Source: an uncultured Collinsella sp. (lineage in GTDB: Bacteria; Actinomycetota; Coriobacteriia; Coriobacteriales; Coriobacteriaceae). Taken from it: a stretch of 5,591 bases of DNA. The stretch is taken from assembly GCA_902461085.1 (NCBI GenBank), contig CABPWH010000101.1, positions 1-5,591 on the forward strand, given 5' to 3'. Of this stretch, positions 1-5,591 are shown piece after piece (positions within the stretch are counted from its first letter, which is position 1; every line of letters starts with the position of its first letter). Below the pieces are notes generated by a model that was not told the origin of the DNA, did no database searches, and saw nothing but the letters and a program-made list of their open reading frames with translations. Position numbers and translations under genes: made by a program.

Positions 1-2
1 GT

Positions 3-1319
3 GTTCGGATAAAGTTGAGAATCAAGGTGCTGTACAACAGCGGCCAGCTCATGATCATCTTCGGTACCGGTACCGTCAACAAGGTCTACGATGAGTTTAT
101 GGCTCTGACGGGCGTTAAGGAGATCAGCGCTTCCGAGGTCAAGGGCGCCGAGGCGGACAAGAAGGGCAAGTTCTTCTCGGTCCTCAAGGTATTCTCGGAT
201 ATCTTTATCCCCATCATTCCCGCTTTCGTCGGCGCTGCTATCATCATCGGCCTTAAGTCGCTGATCGTTGCCAACGGCCTCTTTGGCATGGAGGGCAGCC
301 TTGCCGACCACAGCGAGTTCCTCAAGAACCTCGCAAGCTTCTTTGCCATTATCGCCACCACGTTTGACTACCTGCCTGTCCTGGTTATGTACAGCGCGGT
401 GAAGCGTTTTGGCGGTAACCCGATTCTGGGCATCCTCGTCGGTATCGTCATGGTTCACCCGAGCCTTATGAACCGCAACACGTTCGTTATGGATCCGACG
501 GGTGCTGAGTACTGGAACTTTGGTCCGCTCTCCATTCCCATGGTTGCTTTCCAGGGCGGCGTGTTCCCTGCAATCCTGACTGCCTGGTTTATGGCCAAGG
601 TCGAAAAGATTGCCCAGAAGTACATCCCCGAGGTCGTCTCGTTCGTCTTTGTCCCGACCGTTACCCTGATTCTTGCTAACGTCGCCCTGTTCACCGTGTT
701 CGGCCCGCTCGGCAACCTGATCGGCGACGTCCTCGCCGGTGTAATCGATATCCTGTACAACAGGATGGGCGTCTTTGGTGCCTTTGTCTTTGCCGCATTC
801 CTGCAGCCGCTCGTCGTTACCGGTACGCATCAGTTCATCCAGGGTATCGAGGCAAACCTCGTCGCCACGACTGGCTTCAACTACATCCAGGCCATCTGGT
901 CGGTTTCCATCATCGCCCAGGGCGGCGGCGCCATCGGCATGTACCTCATTCACAAGAAGCATTCCAAAGAGCGCAACATCTGCATGTCGTCCTTTATCCC
1001 GACGCTGGTCGGTATCTCCGAGCCCGCAATCTTTGCTGCAAACATGCGCTACTCGATCATCCCGTTCATCTGCGCTTGCATCGGTGCAGGCTGCGGCGGT
1101 GCCTTCGTGAAGCTCTTTGAGGTGCGCGCCATCGGTCAGGGTCTGACCGGCATGCTTGGCCTGCTCATCGTCACGCCCGAGACGCTCGTGTGGTATGTGG
1201 CTGGCAATCTCATCGCCTTTATCGTGCCGATCGTCTTGATCTTTGCCTACAACAAGGCAAAGGGCGTGCCGACCACTGATGAAGAGGGCGCTGGTGCTGG
1301 CTTTGATGTCAGCTTTTAG
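3..1319 (+). CDS. PTS sugar permease EIIBC, probably sucrose-specific (5' partial)
   Basis: Membrane permease of the phosphoenolpyruvate phosphotransferase system, glucose superfamily, importing and phosphorylating a sugar. The N-terminal part is outside the window. The first ~30 residues (YNSGQLMIIFGTGTVNKVYDEF) match the end of an EIIB domain; the EIIB phosphocysteine would lie upstream. A linker leads into a complete EIIC domain with about ten hydrophobic segments. EIIC hallmarks are TGTHQ (His codon at 828) and the GISEPAIF loop (Glu codon at 1020), which matches the conserved GITEP substrate/phosphotransfer motif. No EIIA domain follows, so a separate EIIA must serve it. Sucrose or a related beta-fructoside is inferred from the GH32 gene 101 bases downstream; the sequence alone does not fix specificity. 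A TTG at 15 could open a reading frame, but it would cut EIIB in half and has no convincing ribosome site, so I treat the gene as partial. The reading frame around bases 1-25 may be disturbed (see findings). Confidence 0.9.
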   Translation, partial: VRIKLRIKVLYNSGQLMIIFGTGTVNKVYDEFMALTGVKEISASEVKGAEADKKGKFFSVLKVFSDIFIPIIPAFVGAAIIIGLKSLIVANGLFGMEGSLADHSEFLKNLASFFAIIATTFDYLPVLVMYSAVKRFGGNPILGILVGIVMVHPSLMNRNTFVMDPTGAEYWNFGPLSIPMVAFQGGVFPAILTAWFMAKVEKIAQKYIPEVVSFVFVPTVTLILANVALFTVFGPLGNLIGDVLAGVIDILYNRMGVFGAFVFAAFLQPLVVTGTHQFIQGIEANLVATTGFNYIQAIWSVSIIAQGGGAIGMYLIHKKHSKERNICMSSFIPTLVGISEPAIFAANMRYSIIPFICACIGAGCGGAFVKLFEVRAIGQGLTGMLGLLIVTPETLVWYVAGNLIAFIVPIVLIFAYNKAKGVPTTDEEGAGAGFDVSF

Positions 1320-1358
1320 TTGAGCCGTTCAGCGTAATCTGAGGATAAGTCCATTTGA

Positions 1359-1396
1359 GGAAGGGCGTTCGACTCGTGTGAGTCGAGCGTCCTTCC
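1359..1396 (+). terminator. 17-bp stem-loop between permease and hydrolase genes
   Basis: Arms 1359-1375 and 1380-1396 pair over 17 bp with only two G-U pairs, around a GTGT loop. There is no U-run after the stem (CCATAGACGAG follows), so a classical intrinsic terminator is doubtful. Only 24 bases separate it from the hydrolase start, leaving no room for a promoter after it. Likely roles are partial termination, or mRNA processing/stabilisation that sets unequal expression of the two genes. The structure is seen directly; its role is inferred. Confidence 0.45.
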
Positions 1397-1420
1397 CCAT
1401 AGACGAGAAAGTCAACGGCG

Positions 1421-2863
1421 ATGTTAAATCAAAAAAACAAGGTGACACGCGCGGACTATGAGCAGTGGCGTGTCGGACAGGATGAGACGGCGGCTCGCAT
1501 CGCGTCCGACCCCGATAGGCTTCTGTTCCATGTGGAGCCTGAGCTTGGCTGGCTCAACGACCCCAACGGTTTGGTTCAGATTGGTGATACGTATCACATC
1601 TATCATCAATACGATCCGTTCGATGCTGCGCATGGCGGTCCAGTGCTTTGGAACCATCTGACGACAAAGGATTTTGTGACGTACGAGAATCACGGCCCCG
1701 TGCTGTTCCCCGATTCCGATTTGGATTCGAGCGGAGCGTATTCTGGTTCTGCCTTTGTACGTGATGGCAAGATTCACTACTTCTATACCGGCAACGTCAA
1801 GCATTTTGACCGCGATGATTACGACTACGTGTTGACGGGCCGTGAGCAAAACCAGATTCATATGGTTGCCGAGAATCCCGACGAATTGGGCGAGAAGTGC
1901 ATAGCTGTTGGACCGGTCGATTACCCCGACGATATCGGTACGCACGTGCGCGACCCCAAGATCCTTGAGCACGATGGTATCTACTACATGGTTCTGGGTG
2001 CTCGTACGAAAGACGACCGTGGCTGCGTGCTTGTCTATACCTCGCGCAATCTTGAGGACTGGAGCTATGCGACGCGCATTGAGTTGGGCGAGAAGTTTGG
2101 CTTTATGTGGGAGTGCCCCGATCTGTTTGAGCTCGATGGCGAGCTTATTCTCGTTTGCTGTCCGCAGGGTGTGCCTGCCGATGGTTGGCGTTACCGCAAT
2201 CCGCATCAGTGCGTGTGGTTCCCCATCGAGGCCGATTGGGAGGCGCCGAGCTTTAAAATCGTCGGGCAGGGCATGCCCCCGATGGTCGATGCCGGTTTTG
2301 ATTTCTATGCTCCGCAGTCCTTTGAGGATACTGCAGGCCGGCGTTTGATGATCGGATGGTCGGGTTGCCCCGATGCGACGGCAGAAAACCCGACGGTGGC
2401 GCGCGGGTGGCAGTGCGCGTTGACGGTGCCGCGAGAGCTGAGCATGCGCGATGGCAAGCTCTGCCAGCAACCGGCGCACGAGATTGAGAGGATGCGCGGC
2501 GACTGCGTTCGCGCGACAGGCGGTGAAACCGTTGAGGAGCCGGGCCGCCTGTTTGATCTTGTGGTTTCCTGTGAGGGCGCCAAGATGGTCGAGCTCGAAA
2601 TCCGCAAGGGTGTCTTTGTGTGCTATGCAGACGGGATGCTTACCCTCGACATGGGTGACGAAGGCTATGGGCGCGACCAGAGGTCGATCGAGCTCAGCGA
2701 GCTTCGCGACCTGCGCGTGCTTTCGGACACTACGATGGTCGAGATTTTTGCAAATGGCGGCGAGGCGGCACTTACGAGCCGTACCTATTCGCCGGCGGTT
2801 CCGGCGATGGAGCTGCACGCCGAGGGCGCGGCATCGATGAATTTCTACCGCCTCGTGCATTAA
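1421..2863 (+). CDS. scrB: Sucrose-6-phosphate hydrolase (GH32 invertase)
   Basis: Cytoplasmic glycoside hydrolase family 32 enzyme of 480 aa, the usual ScrB length, without a signal peptide. It splits sucrose-6-phosphate delivered by the PTS into glucose-6-phosphate and fructose. The three catalytic blocks of the five-blade beta-propeller are intact: WLNDPNG with nucleophile Asp47, RDP with transition-state-stabilising Asp178, and WECPDLF with acid/base Glu231. FYAPQ (295-299) and RGWQCALTVPREL are further family blocks. The C-terminal beta-sandwich (about 345-480) ends with DTTMVEIFANGG (from Asp436), the family's closing signature. The ATG at 1421 is preceded only by a weak purine stretch (GAGAAAG, around 1405-1411); the next in-frame start (GTG 1442) has no better site. 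It probably forms an operon with the permease upstream. Activity on short fructo-oligosaccharides is possible, but the cytoplasmic location and PTS partner favour phosphorylated sucrose. Confidence 0.94.
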   Translation: MLNQKNKVTRADYEQWRVGQDETAARIASDPDRLLFHVEPELGWLNDPNGLVQIGDTYHIYHQYDPFDAAHGGPVLWNHLTTKDFVTYENHGPVLFPDSDLDSSGAYSGSAFVRDGKIHYFYTGNVKHFDRDDYDYVLTGREQNQIHMVAENPDELGEKCIAVGPVDYPDDIGTHVRDPKILEHDGIYYMVLGARTKDDRGCVLVYTSRNLEDWSYATRIELGEKFGFMWECPDLFELDGELILVCCPQGVPADGWRYRNPHQCVWFPIEADWEAPSFKIVGQGMPPMVDAGFDFYAPQSFEDTAGRRLMIGWSGCPDATAENPTVARGWQCALTVPRELSMRDGKLCQQPAHEIERMRGDCVRATGGETVEEPGRLFDLVVSCEGAKMVELEIRKGVFVCYADGMLTLDMGDEGYGRDQRSIELSELRDLRVLSDTTMVEIFANGGEAALTSRTYSPAVPAMELHAEGAASMNFYRLVH

Positions 2864-2922
2864 CCGTGCATGGGGCAGGATTGGACTTGCTGGGCGGAAT
2901 GTGTTGCAGTTGCCGCAGCGAA

Positions 2923-2951
2923 CTACCGTTTATCGCGTATAGCTACCGTTT
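2923..2951 (+). repeat. Two direct copies of CTACCGTTT, 20 bp apart (candidate operator)
   Basis: CTACCGTTT occurs at 2923-2931 and again at 2943-2951, a 20-bp period or about two helical turns. The second copy overlaps the -35 box of the degV promoter candidate. A third copy, reverse-complemented, lies at 5291-5299 before the small membrane protein gene. TTATCGCG (2930-2937) and CGGGATAA (2953-2960) add an imperfect inverted repeat around the same site. The arrangement resembles a regulator binding site; this is inference. Confidence 0.4.
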
Positions 2952-2978
2952 GCGGGATAAGTAACACTCATTTATAAA
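2950..2978 (+). promoter_or_regulatory. Sigma70-like promoter for degV
   Basis: TTGCGG at 2950-2955 (-35) is separated by 17 bases from TATAAA at 2973-2978 (-10), in an AT-richer pocket of an otherwise GC-rich gap. Transcription would begin near 2985 and give a leader of about 155 bases before degV. A second -10-like box, TAAAAT at 2984-2989, lacks a good partner. Confidence 0.5.
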
Positions 2979-3013
2979 CCGTGTAAAATCTCAGCCAAGC
3001 ACGGAGTTTTCCA

Positions 3014-3094
3014 GGGAGACGCTGTCCTTTGTTGTGTGCAAGGGGCGGCGTCTCTTTGGCGCTTGGACGCTGTTGTGCAACAGTGCGGCGGTCC
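3014..3094 (+). promoter_or_regulatory. Structured 5' leader of degV (two tandem hairpins)
   Basis: Hairpin 1 pairs 3014-3031 with 3039-3056 (18 pairs, five of them G-U; core GAGACGC/GCGTCTC) around a 7-base loop. Hairpin 2 pairs GGAC (3065-3068) with GTCC (3091-3094), enclosing TGTTG/CAACA around a TG loop. TGTTG in hairpin 1 (3030-3034) could instead pair with CAACA (3078-3082) of hairpin 2, so alternative folds exist. It may be an attenuator-like leader, a small RNA, or in part the terminator of the sucrose genes (hairpin 1 ends in TCTCTTT). I do not recognise it as a known riboswitch. Confidence 0.4.
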
Positions 3095-3139
3095 GTGCCA
3101 TGTATTGAAAAGCCAATGTTGAGATGGGTCGTGATAATA

Positions 3140-3994
3140 ATGGACAAGTACGTAATCGTGGTTGAGTCTGGGTCGGATGTGACGCCGGAGCTTTGCGAGC
3201 GCTACGGCATCGTGCGCGTGCCCATGCATGTCACGATTGGTGACGAGACCGTCGAGGACGGTTCGATCGATCCGCTCGAGATTTATTCACGCTGCAACGA
3301 GTTTGGCGTAATGCCCAAGACCAGTGGCTGTGCGCCTGCGGATTTTGCGCACGTATATGACCGTATCCATGCCGAGCAGCCCGATGCGACCATTCTGCAT
3401 CTTGCGTACTCCGAGGCCACGACCTGCTCGCATCAATCATCGAAGATCGCCGCCAAGGGTCGCGACTACGTCTACTCCATGGACACGCGCTTTGTCTCGG
3501 TGGGCCAGTCGCTCGTTGTCGTCGAGACCGCCAAATACATCGAGGCTCACCCCGATGCCACCGTCGACGAGATCTTTGCTTTTACGAATTCCGTCATGGA
3601 CCGTGTGCTGCTGGGCTTTGTTCCTACCGACCTAGCCTTCCTTAAGGCAGGCGGTCGTCTGTCCAACGTGGCATTCCTTAGCGCCCACCTGCTCAAGATT
3701 AAGCCCTGCATTGAGGTAACGGGCGGTAAGTTTGTGGCGACCAAGAAGTTCCGCGGCTCTATGCTCAAGTGCGCTCGTGCCTTTATTGACCACATGGTTG
3801 CGAAGGGCGAGATTGACTACTCGCACATTGGCCTGGCGTATTCGGTAGGTCTTTCCCAGGAGCTGCGCGACGACATGGAAGTCTATGCGCACGACCTGGG
3901 CTTTAAGGACGTTACCTGGACTCAGGTCGGCGGTGTCATCTCGAGCCATTGCGGCCCGACCGCCTTCGGTGCGGTGCTCACGCTTAAAGCGTAA
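3140..3994 (+). CDS. DegV family protein (FakB-like fatty-acid-binding protein)
   Basis: Cytoplasmic two-domain DegV protein of 284 aa, typical family length. DegV/FakB proteins bind a long-chain fatty acid and present it to the kinase FakA for acyl-phosphate formation and phospholipid synthesis; no fakA is in the window, so the partner is inferred. Visible family blocks in order are VVESGSD (7-13, usually TDS..D), KTSG with Thr61 and Ser62 in the carboxylate-binding loop, the serine-rich loop YSEATTCSHQSS (usually SSxLSGTYxSA), DTRFVSVGQ, LKAGGRLS, KIKPCIEVTGG and the closing SSHCGPTAFG with His270 (usually THxGPGAxG). The start is the ATG at 3140, where family proteins begin (MDKYVIVVESGSD), with weak GAGATGGG upstream. 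An in-frame ATG at 3116 and a TTG at 3029 would add extensions unlike the family, the latter running through the hairpins. It appears to be transcribed alone from the promoter at 2950. Confidence 0.92.
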   Translation: MDKYVIVVESGSDVTPELCERYGIVRVPMHVTIGDETVEDGSIDPLEIYSRCNEFGVMPKTSGCAPADFAHVYDRIHAEQPDATILHLAYSEATTCSHQSSKIAAKGRDYVYSMDTRFVSVGQSLVVVETAKYIEAHPDATVDEIFAFTNSVMDRVLLGFVPTDLAFLKAGGRLSNVAFLSAHLLKIKPCIEVTGGKFVATKKFRGSMLKCARAFIDHMVAKGEIDYSHIGLAYSVGLSQELRDDMEVYAHDLGFKDVTWTQVGGVISSHCGPTAFGAVLTLKA

Positions 3995-4025
3995 GACCTG
4001 GCGTCTATCGATTTCTATTGCCTCG

Positions 4026-4058
4026 GCGGCGGGCGGGGTGCGACAACCTTCCCGCCGC
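4026..4058 (+). terminator. Probable terminator hairpin after degV
   Basis: GCGGCGGG (4026-4033) pairs perfectly with CCCGCCGC (4051-4058). An inner GGGGT/ACCTT stem (4035-4039 with 4046-4050) closes a 6-base loop. It begins 32 bases after the degV stop. The following bases (TCTTGCG) form only a weak U-tract, so termination may be inefficient or factor-assisted. Confidence 0.5.
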
Positions 4059-4103
4059 TCTTGCGTGGGGCCAAATAGAACAACCCAATTGACCGCTAAA
4101 CCG

Positions 4104-4131
4104 TTTCGCCATCATGCATATGGGCTAGAAT
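4104..4131 (+). promoter_or_regulatory. Weak promoter candidate for pflA
   Basis: TAGAAT at 4126-4131 is a good -10 box. The -35 at the right distance (TTTCGC, 4104-4109, 16-base spacer) is poor, so an activator or another site may be needed. TTGACC at 4089-4094 is a better -35 but lies 31 bases from this -10. The start would be about 43 bases before the pflA ATG. Confidence 0.35.
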
Positions 4132-4180
4132 GACTCTGGCATTTATGTAGCTAAAACTAATGAGAGGCAAGGTAGCGGGA

Positions 4181-4999
4181 ATGGCTGAGATGACGCTCGA
4201 GGGTGTGGACGCTCGTCCCGAGGACTCTGCGTTTGCCCTGGGCCGCGTGCATTCGATTGAGACGATGGGAACGGTCGATGGACCGGGCATCCGCTTTGTG
4301 GTGTTTGTTCAGGGCTGCCCCATGCGCTGTGCGTATTGCCACAACCCCGATACCTGGTCGGTTAACGGCGGCACCATGGTGACCGTCGAGCACCTGATGG
4401 ACGAGTTCCAGAGCAACCATGAGTTTTACCGCAGCGGTGGTATTACGGTGTCCGGCGGCGAGCCGCTCCTACAGCCTGAGTTTTTGGCCGACCTGTTCCG
4501 CGCCATGCACAATAACCCCGATGGTCGTGTGCACACCTGCTTGGATAGCTGCGGCTATGCGTTCGATCCCGCGCATCCCGAGAAGTTCGATGCCGTACTC
4601 AATGAGACCGATATGGTGCTGCTCGACATTAAACACGCCGATCCCGTCGAGCATAAAAAGCTGACCGGTTGCGATCCCGCACGCATCCTGGCGTTTGGTG
4701 ATGAGCTCGCGCGCCGCAAGATTAAGGTCGTTATCCGCCACGTGGTGGTGCCGGGCATTACCGATACGGTTGAGGAGTGCGAGGCGCTCGGCCGCCTCAT
4801 CGCTCCATGGCACAACGTGGTGGGCCTGGAAATGCTGCCGTATCACACGATGGGCGTTGTCAAGTATGAGCAGCTGGGCATTCCCTATAAGCTCGAGGGC
4901 GTTCCACAGATGGATACCGCGCGCATGCCCGAGCTGCGCAACGCTGTCATGACGGGCATGAAAAAGCGCCGCGCGGAACTCAAAAACGCCATCGGCTAG
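4181..4999 (+). CDS. pflA: Pyruvate formate-lyase activating enzyme (radical SAM)
   Basis: Cytoplasmic radical-SAM enzyme that uses a [4Fe-4S] cluster and S-adenosylmethionine to install the glycyl radical on pyruvate formate-lyase, the oxygen-sensitive enzyme converting pyruvate plus CoA to acetyl-CoA plus formate. With the ATG at 4181 it is 272 aa. GRVHSIETMGTVDGPGIR (21-38) leads to the cluster motif CPMRCAYC (Cys46, Cys50, Cys53). SGGEP (91-95) matches the SAM-binding GGE motif, and DIK (149-151), HVVVPGITD (187-195) and MLPYH follow as in E. coli PflA. There is no ferredoxin-like insertion, which favours a PFL activase over other glycyl-radical activases. The start at 4181 is chosen because AAGG lies 8 bases upstream; the ATG at 4160 has no ribosome site. 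A ~20-residue N-terminal tail exceeds that of E. coli PflA. The pflB substrate gene is not in this window. Confidence 0.93.
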   Translation: MAEMTLEGVDARPEDSAFALGRVHSIETMGTVDGPGIRFVVFVQGCPMRCAYCHNPDTWSVNGGTMVTVEHLMDEFQSNHEFYRSGGITVSGGEPLLQPEFLADLFRAMHNNPDGRVHTCLDSCGYAFDPAHPEKFDAVLNETDMVLLDIKHADPVEHKKLTGCDPARILAFGDELARRKIKVVIRHVVVPGITDTVEECEALGRLIAPWHNVVGLEMLPYHTMGVVKYEQLGIPYKLEGVPQMDTARMPELRNAVMTGMKKRRAELKNAIG

Positions 5000-5019
5000 C
5001 GATCCATTTTCGCCCCCAA

Positions 5020-5054
5020 GGGCACTCATTGGGGACAGACTTAAATGAGTGCCC
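5020..5054. repeat. REP-like palindrome with GGGGACAGAC loop
   Basis: Perfect 11-bp arms GGGCACTCATT (5020-5030) and AATGAGTGCCC (5044-5054) flank a 13-base loop that starts GGGGACAGAC. That loop sequence recurs in REP-type palindromes associated with RAYT (Y1 tyrosine transposase) genes in many bacteria, to my knowledge. It starts 20 bases after the pflA stop and could also act as its transcript end, although no U-run follows. The palindrome is seen directly; the REP assignment is inferred. Confidence 0.6.
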
Positions 5055-5090
5055 CCGGGCACCTAGTTGATTGCTAAAGAGCCCCGTCAA

Positions 5091-5155
5091 GTTGCGGTGG
5101 AATAGTTCTTGTGTATCGGCTTATGCCGCCCAAACAGGAACTATTTCACCGCAAC
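5091..5155. repeat. Large 21-bp-arm palindrome (REP or MITE-like)
   Basis: The left arm 5091-5111 (begins GTTGCGGTGG) and right arm 5135-5155 (ends CACCGCAAC) pair over all 21 positions with two G-U pairs. The 23-base loop holds its own hairpin, CGGC TTAT GCCG (5117-5128). It lies 36 bases after the GGGGACAGAC palindrome and is unrelated to it in sequence. No U-run follows and no coding sequence is inside, so it looks like a dispersed palindromic repeat or miniature element. This needs copy-number evidence. Confidence 0.55.
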
Positions 5156-5249
5156 TGCGTTTTGGACAGAGATGCGCAACAGAATCGTGCCATTTGGATA
5201 AATACGCTTGTGGTTGCTTTAAAGACACCTTAAACGCTGCTGAATATCT
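5156..5249. other. Unassigned intergenic stretch
   Basis: With the two palindromes this completes a gene-free region of 315 bases (5000-5314) between pflA and the small membrane protein gene. I see no RNA gene or convincing reading frame. A TTG-started frame from 5071 to 5292 runs through the second palindrome and has no ribosome site or recognisable domain. The base composition is more AT-rich than in the coding parts. Confidence 0.5.
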
Positions 5250-5277
5250 TTGGAAAGAAATGCCTGCTCGGTATTAT
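5250..5277 (+). promoter_or_regulatory. Promoter candidate for the small membrane protein gene
   Basis: TTGGAA at 5250-5255 (-35) and TATTAT at 5272-5277 (-10) are separated by 16 bases. Transcription would begin near 5284, about 30 bases before the GTG start. A reverse-complement copy of CTACCGTTT (5291-5299) then falls just downstream of the start site, a typical repressor position. Confidence 0.45.
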
Positions 5278-5304
5278 GCTGCTCGTATATAAACGGTAGC
5301 AGTC

Positions 5305-5309
5305 AGGAG
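5305..5309 (+). promoter_or_regulatory. Strong ribosome binding site supporting a GTG start
   Basis: AGGAG lies 5 bases before the GTG at 5315. It is the strongest Shine-Dalgarno match among the genes here and the main reason to believe the short gene that follows. Confidence 0.7.
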
Positions 5310-5314
5310 ACCAC

Positions 5315-5554
5315 GTGCGAAGCAACGCATCGCGGGACGAGTATGTGCCGCAGCATGGCAGCAGATATGAGACGAAGGGCACGCCTTCGCGTGGCCTCGC
5401 TGACGTTCGCATCCGCGTGACGAAGATTGCCGCCGTTGGGATGCTAACGTTGGCGGTTATTATCCTCGGAATTACCGCCAAAACCTACGCGTCGGAGCGA
5501 ATGGCACACTCAGATGCGTCAACGGTACAGACGCAAAACAAAAGGCTCTGTTAG
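5315..5554 (+). CDS. Small single-span membrane protein, function unknown
   Basis: A 79-aa protein I do not recognise. Residues 1-37 are polar with many Arg, Lys and Asp (ending VRIRVTK), residues 38-55 form one hydrophobic segment (IAAVGMLTLAVIILGITA), and a 24-residue polar tail ends in Cys79. Basic residues just before the segment predict the N-terminus in the cytoplasm and the tail outside. The long polar N-terminus favours a membrane anchor over a cleaved signal peptide. The GTG start is supported by AGGAG at 5 bases and a promoter candidate. This general topology is shared by small division proteins such as FtsL, DivIC and YneA, but no sequence motif supports choosing any of them. Its neighbours on the right are outside the window. 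Confidence 0.6.
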   Translation: MRSNASRDEYVPQHGSRYETKGTPSRGLADVRIRVTKIAAVGMLTLAVIILGITAKTYASERMAHSDASTVQTQNKRLC

Positions 5555-5561
5555 ACCAAAA

Positions 5562-5590
5562 TTGACATATAGCTTTTTTCCGATTTAGGA
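5562..5590 (+). promoter_or_regulatory. Possible promoter at the right edge
   Basis: TTGACA at 5562-5567 is a perfect -35 box in an AT-rich patch 7 bases after the small gene's stop. With a 17-base spacer the -10 would be TTAGGA (5585-5590), a poor match cut by the window end. It would serve a gene to the right. Confidence 0.25.
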
Positions 5591-5591
5591 C

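Noticed and set aside
1424..2860. A 478-codon open frame on the minus strand, opposite the hydrolase gene
   Set aside because: It is in register with the sense codons and stays open because TTA, CTA and TCA codons are avoided in GC-rich genes. The sense strand carries all GH32 motifs; the antisense product has no recognisable domain.
2854..2878. CGTGCAT repeated around the hydrolase stop codon
   Set aside because: It is a short direct repeat, one copy inside the coding sequence, with no hairpin or promoter context; probably chance.
3029..3139. N-terminal extension of the DegV protein from a TTG at 3029
   Set aside because: The added residues are unlike the family, cross both predicted hairpins and lack a ribosome site; family proteins begin at the 3140 ATG.
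4469..5062. A 197-codon open frame on the minus strand over the pflA 3' half
   Set aside because: It is a shadow of pflA codon usage; it begins inside the REP-like palindrome and has no domain or convincing ribosome site.
5071..5292. A 73-codon TTG-started frame in the intergenic region
   Set aside because: It runs through the 21-bp-arm palindrome, has no ribosome site and shows no domain; the promoter of the next gene also lies within it.
5540..5580. T-run at 5574-5579 as the terminator of the small gene
   Set aside because: No stable stem precedes the T-run; only a mismatched AAAAGGCT/AGCTTTT pairing can be drawn.

Overview
The window looks like chromosomal DNA of an anaerobic, fairly GC-rich Actinobacterium, most likely a gut Coriobacteriia member close to Collinsella. 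This is inferred from codon choice, protein flavour and gene content; no 16S or other marker gene is present. All supported genes lie on the + strand.

Layout. (1) 1-1319: the 3' part of a glucose-superfamily PTS permease, with the end of EIIB plus a complete EIIC. It is cut by the window edge and may carry a frameshift in its first ~25 bases. (2) 1421-2863: a GH32 sucrose-6-phosphate hydrolase. The pair forms a sucrose (or related beta-fructoside) uptake and hydrolysis unit: the permease imports and phosphorylates the sugar, and the hydrolase yields glucose-6-P and fructose. A 17-bp stem-loop sits between the two genes. (3) 2864-3139: a gene-free stretch with two 20-bp-spaced copies of CTACCGTTT, a sigma70-like promoter and a leader predicted to fold into two consecutive hairpins, leading into (4) 3140-3994: a DegV-family (fatty-acid-binding, FakB-like) protein. 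(5) 3995-4180: a hairpin terminator candidate and a weak promoter. (6) 4181-4999: pyruvate formate-lyase activating enzyme, a radical-SAM protein of anaerobic mixed-acid metabolism. (7) 5000-5314: no gene. It holds two different large palindromes in tandem, the first with a GGGGACAGAC loop like those of REP elements linked to RAYT (Y1 tyrosine) transposases, and then a promoter candidate. (8) 5315-5554: a small single-span membrane protein of unknown function with a strong ribosome binding site. (9) The last ~35 bases carry a TTGACA box that may belong to the next gene.

The coding content is conventional carbohydrate, lipid and fermentation metabolism. I did not find an obvious new multi-gene system. 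The more unusual content is in the non-coding DNA: the tandem palindromes after pflA, the structured degV leader, the hairpin inside the sucrose unit, and an intergenic-only 9-mer (CTACCGTTT) found upstream of both degV and the small membrane protein gene.
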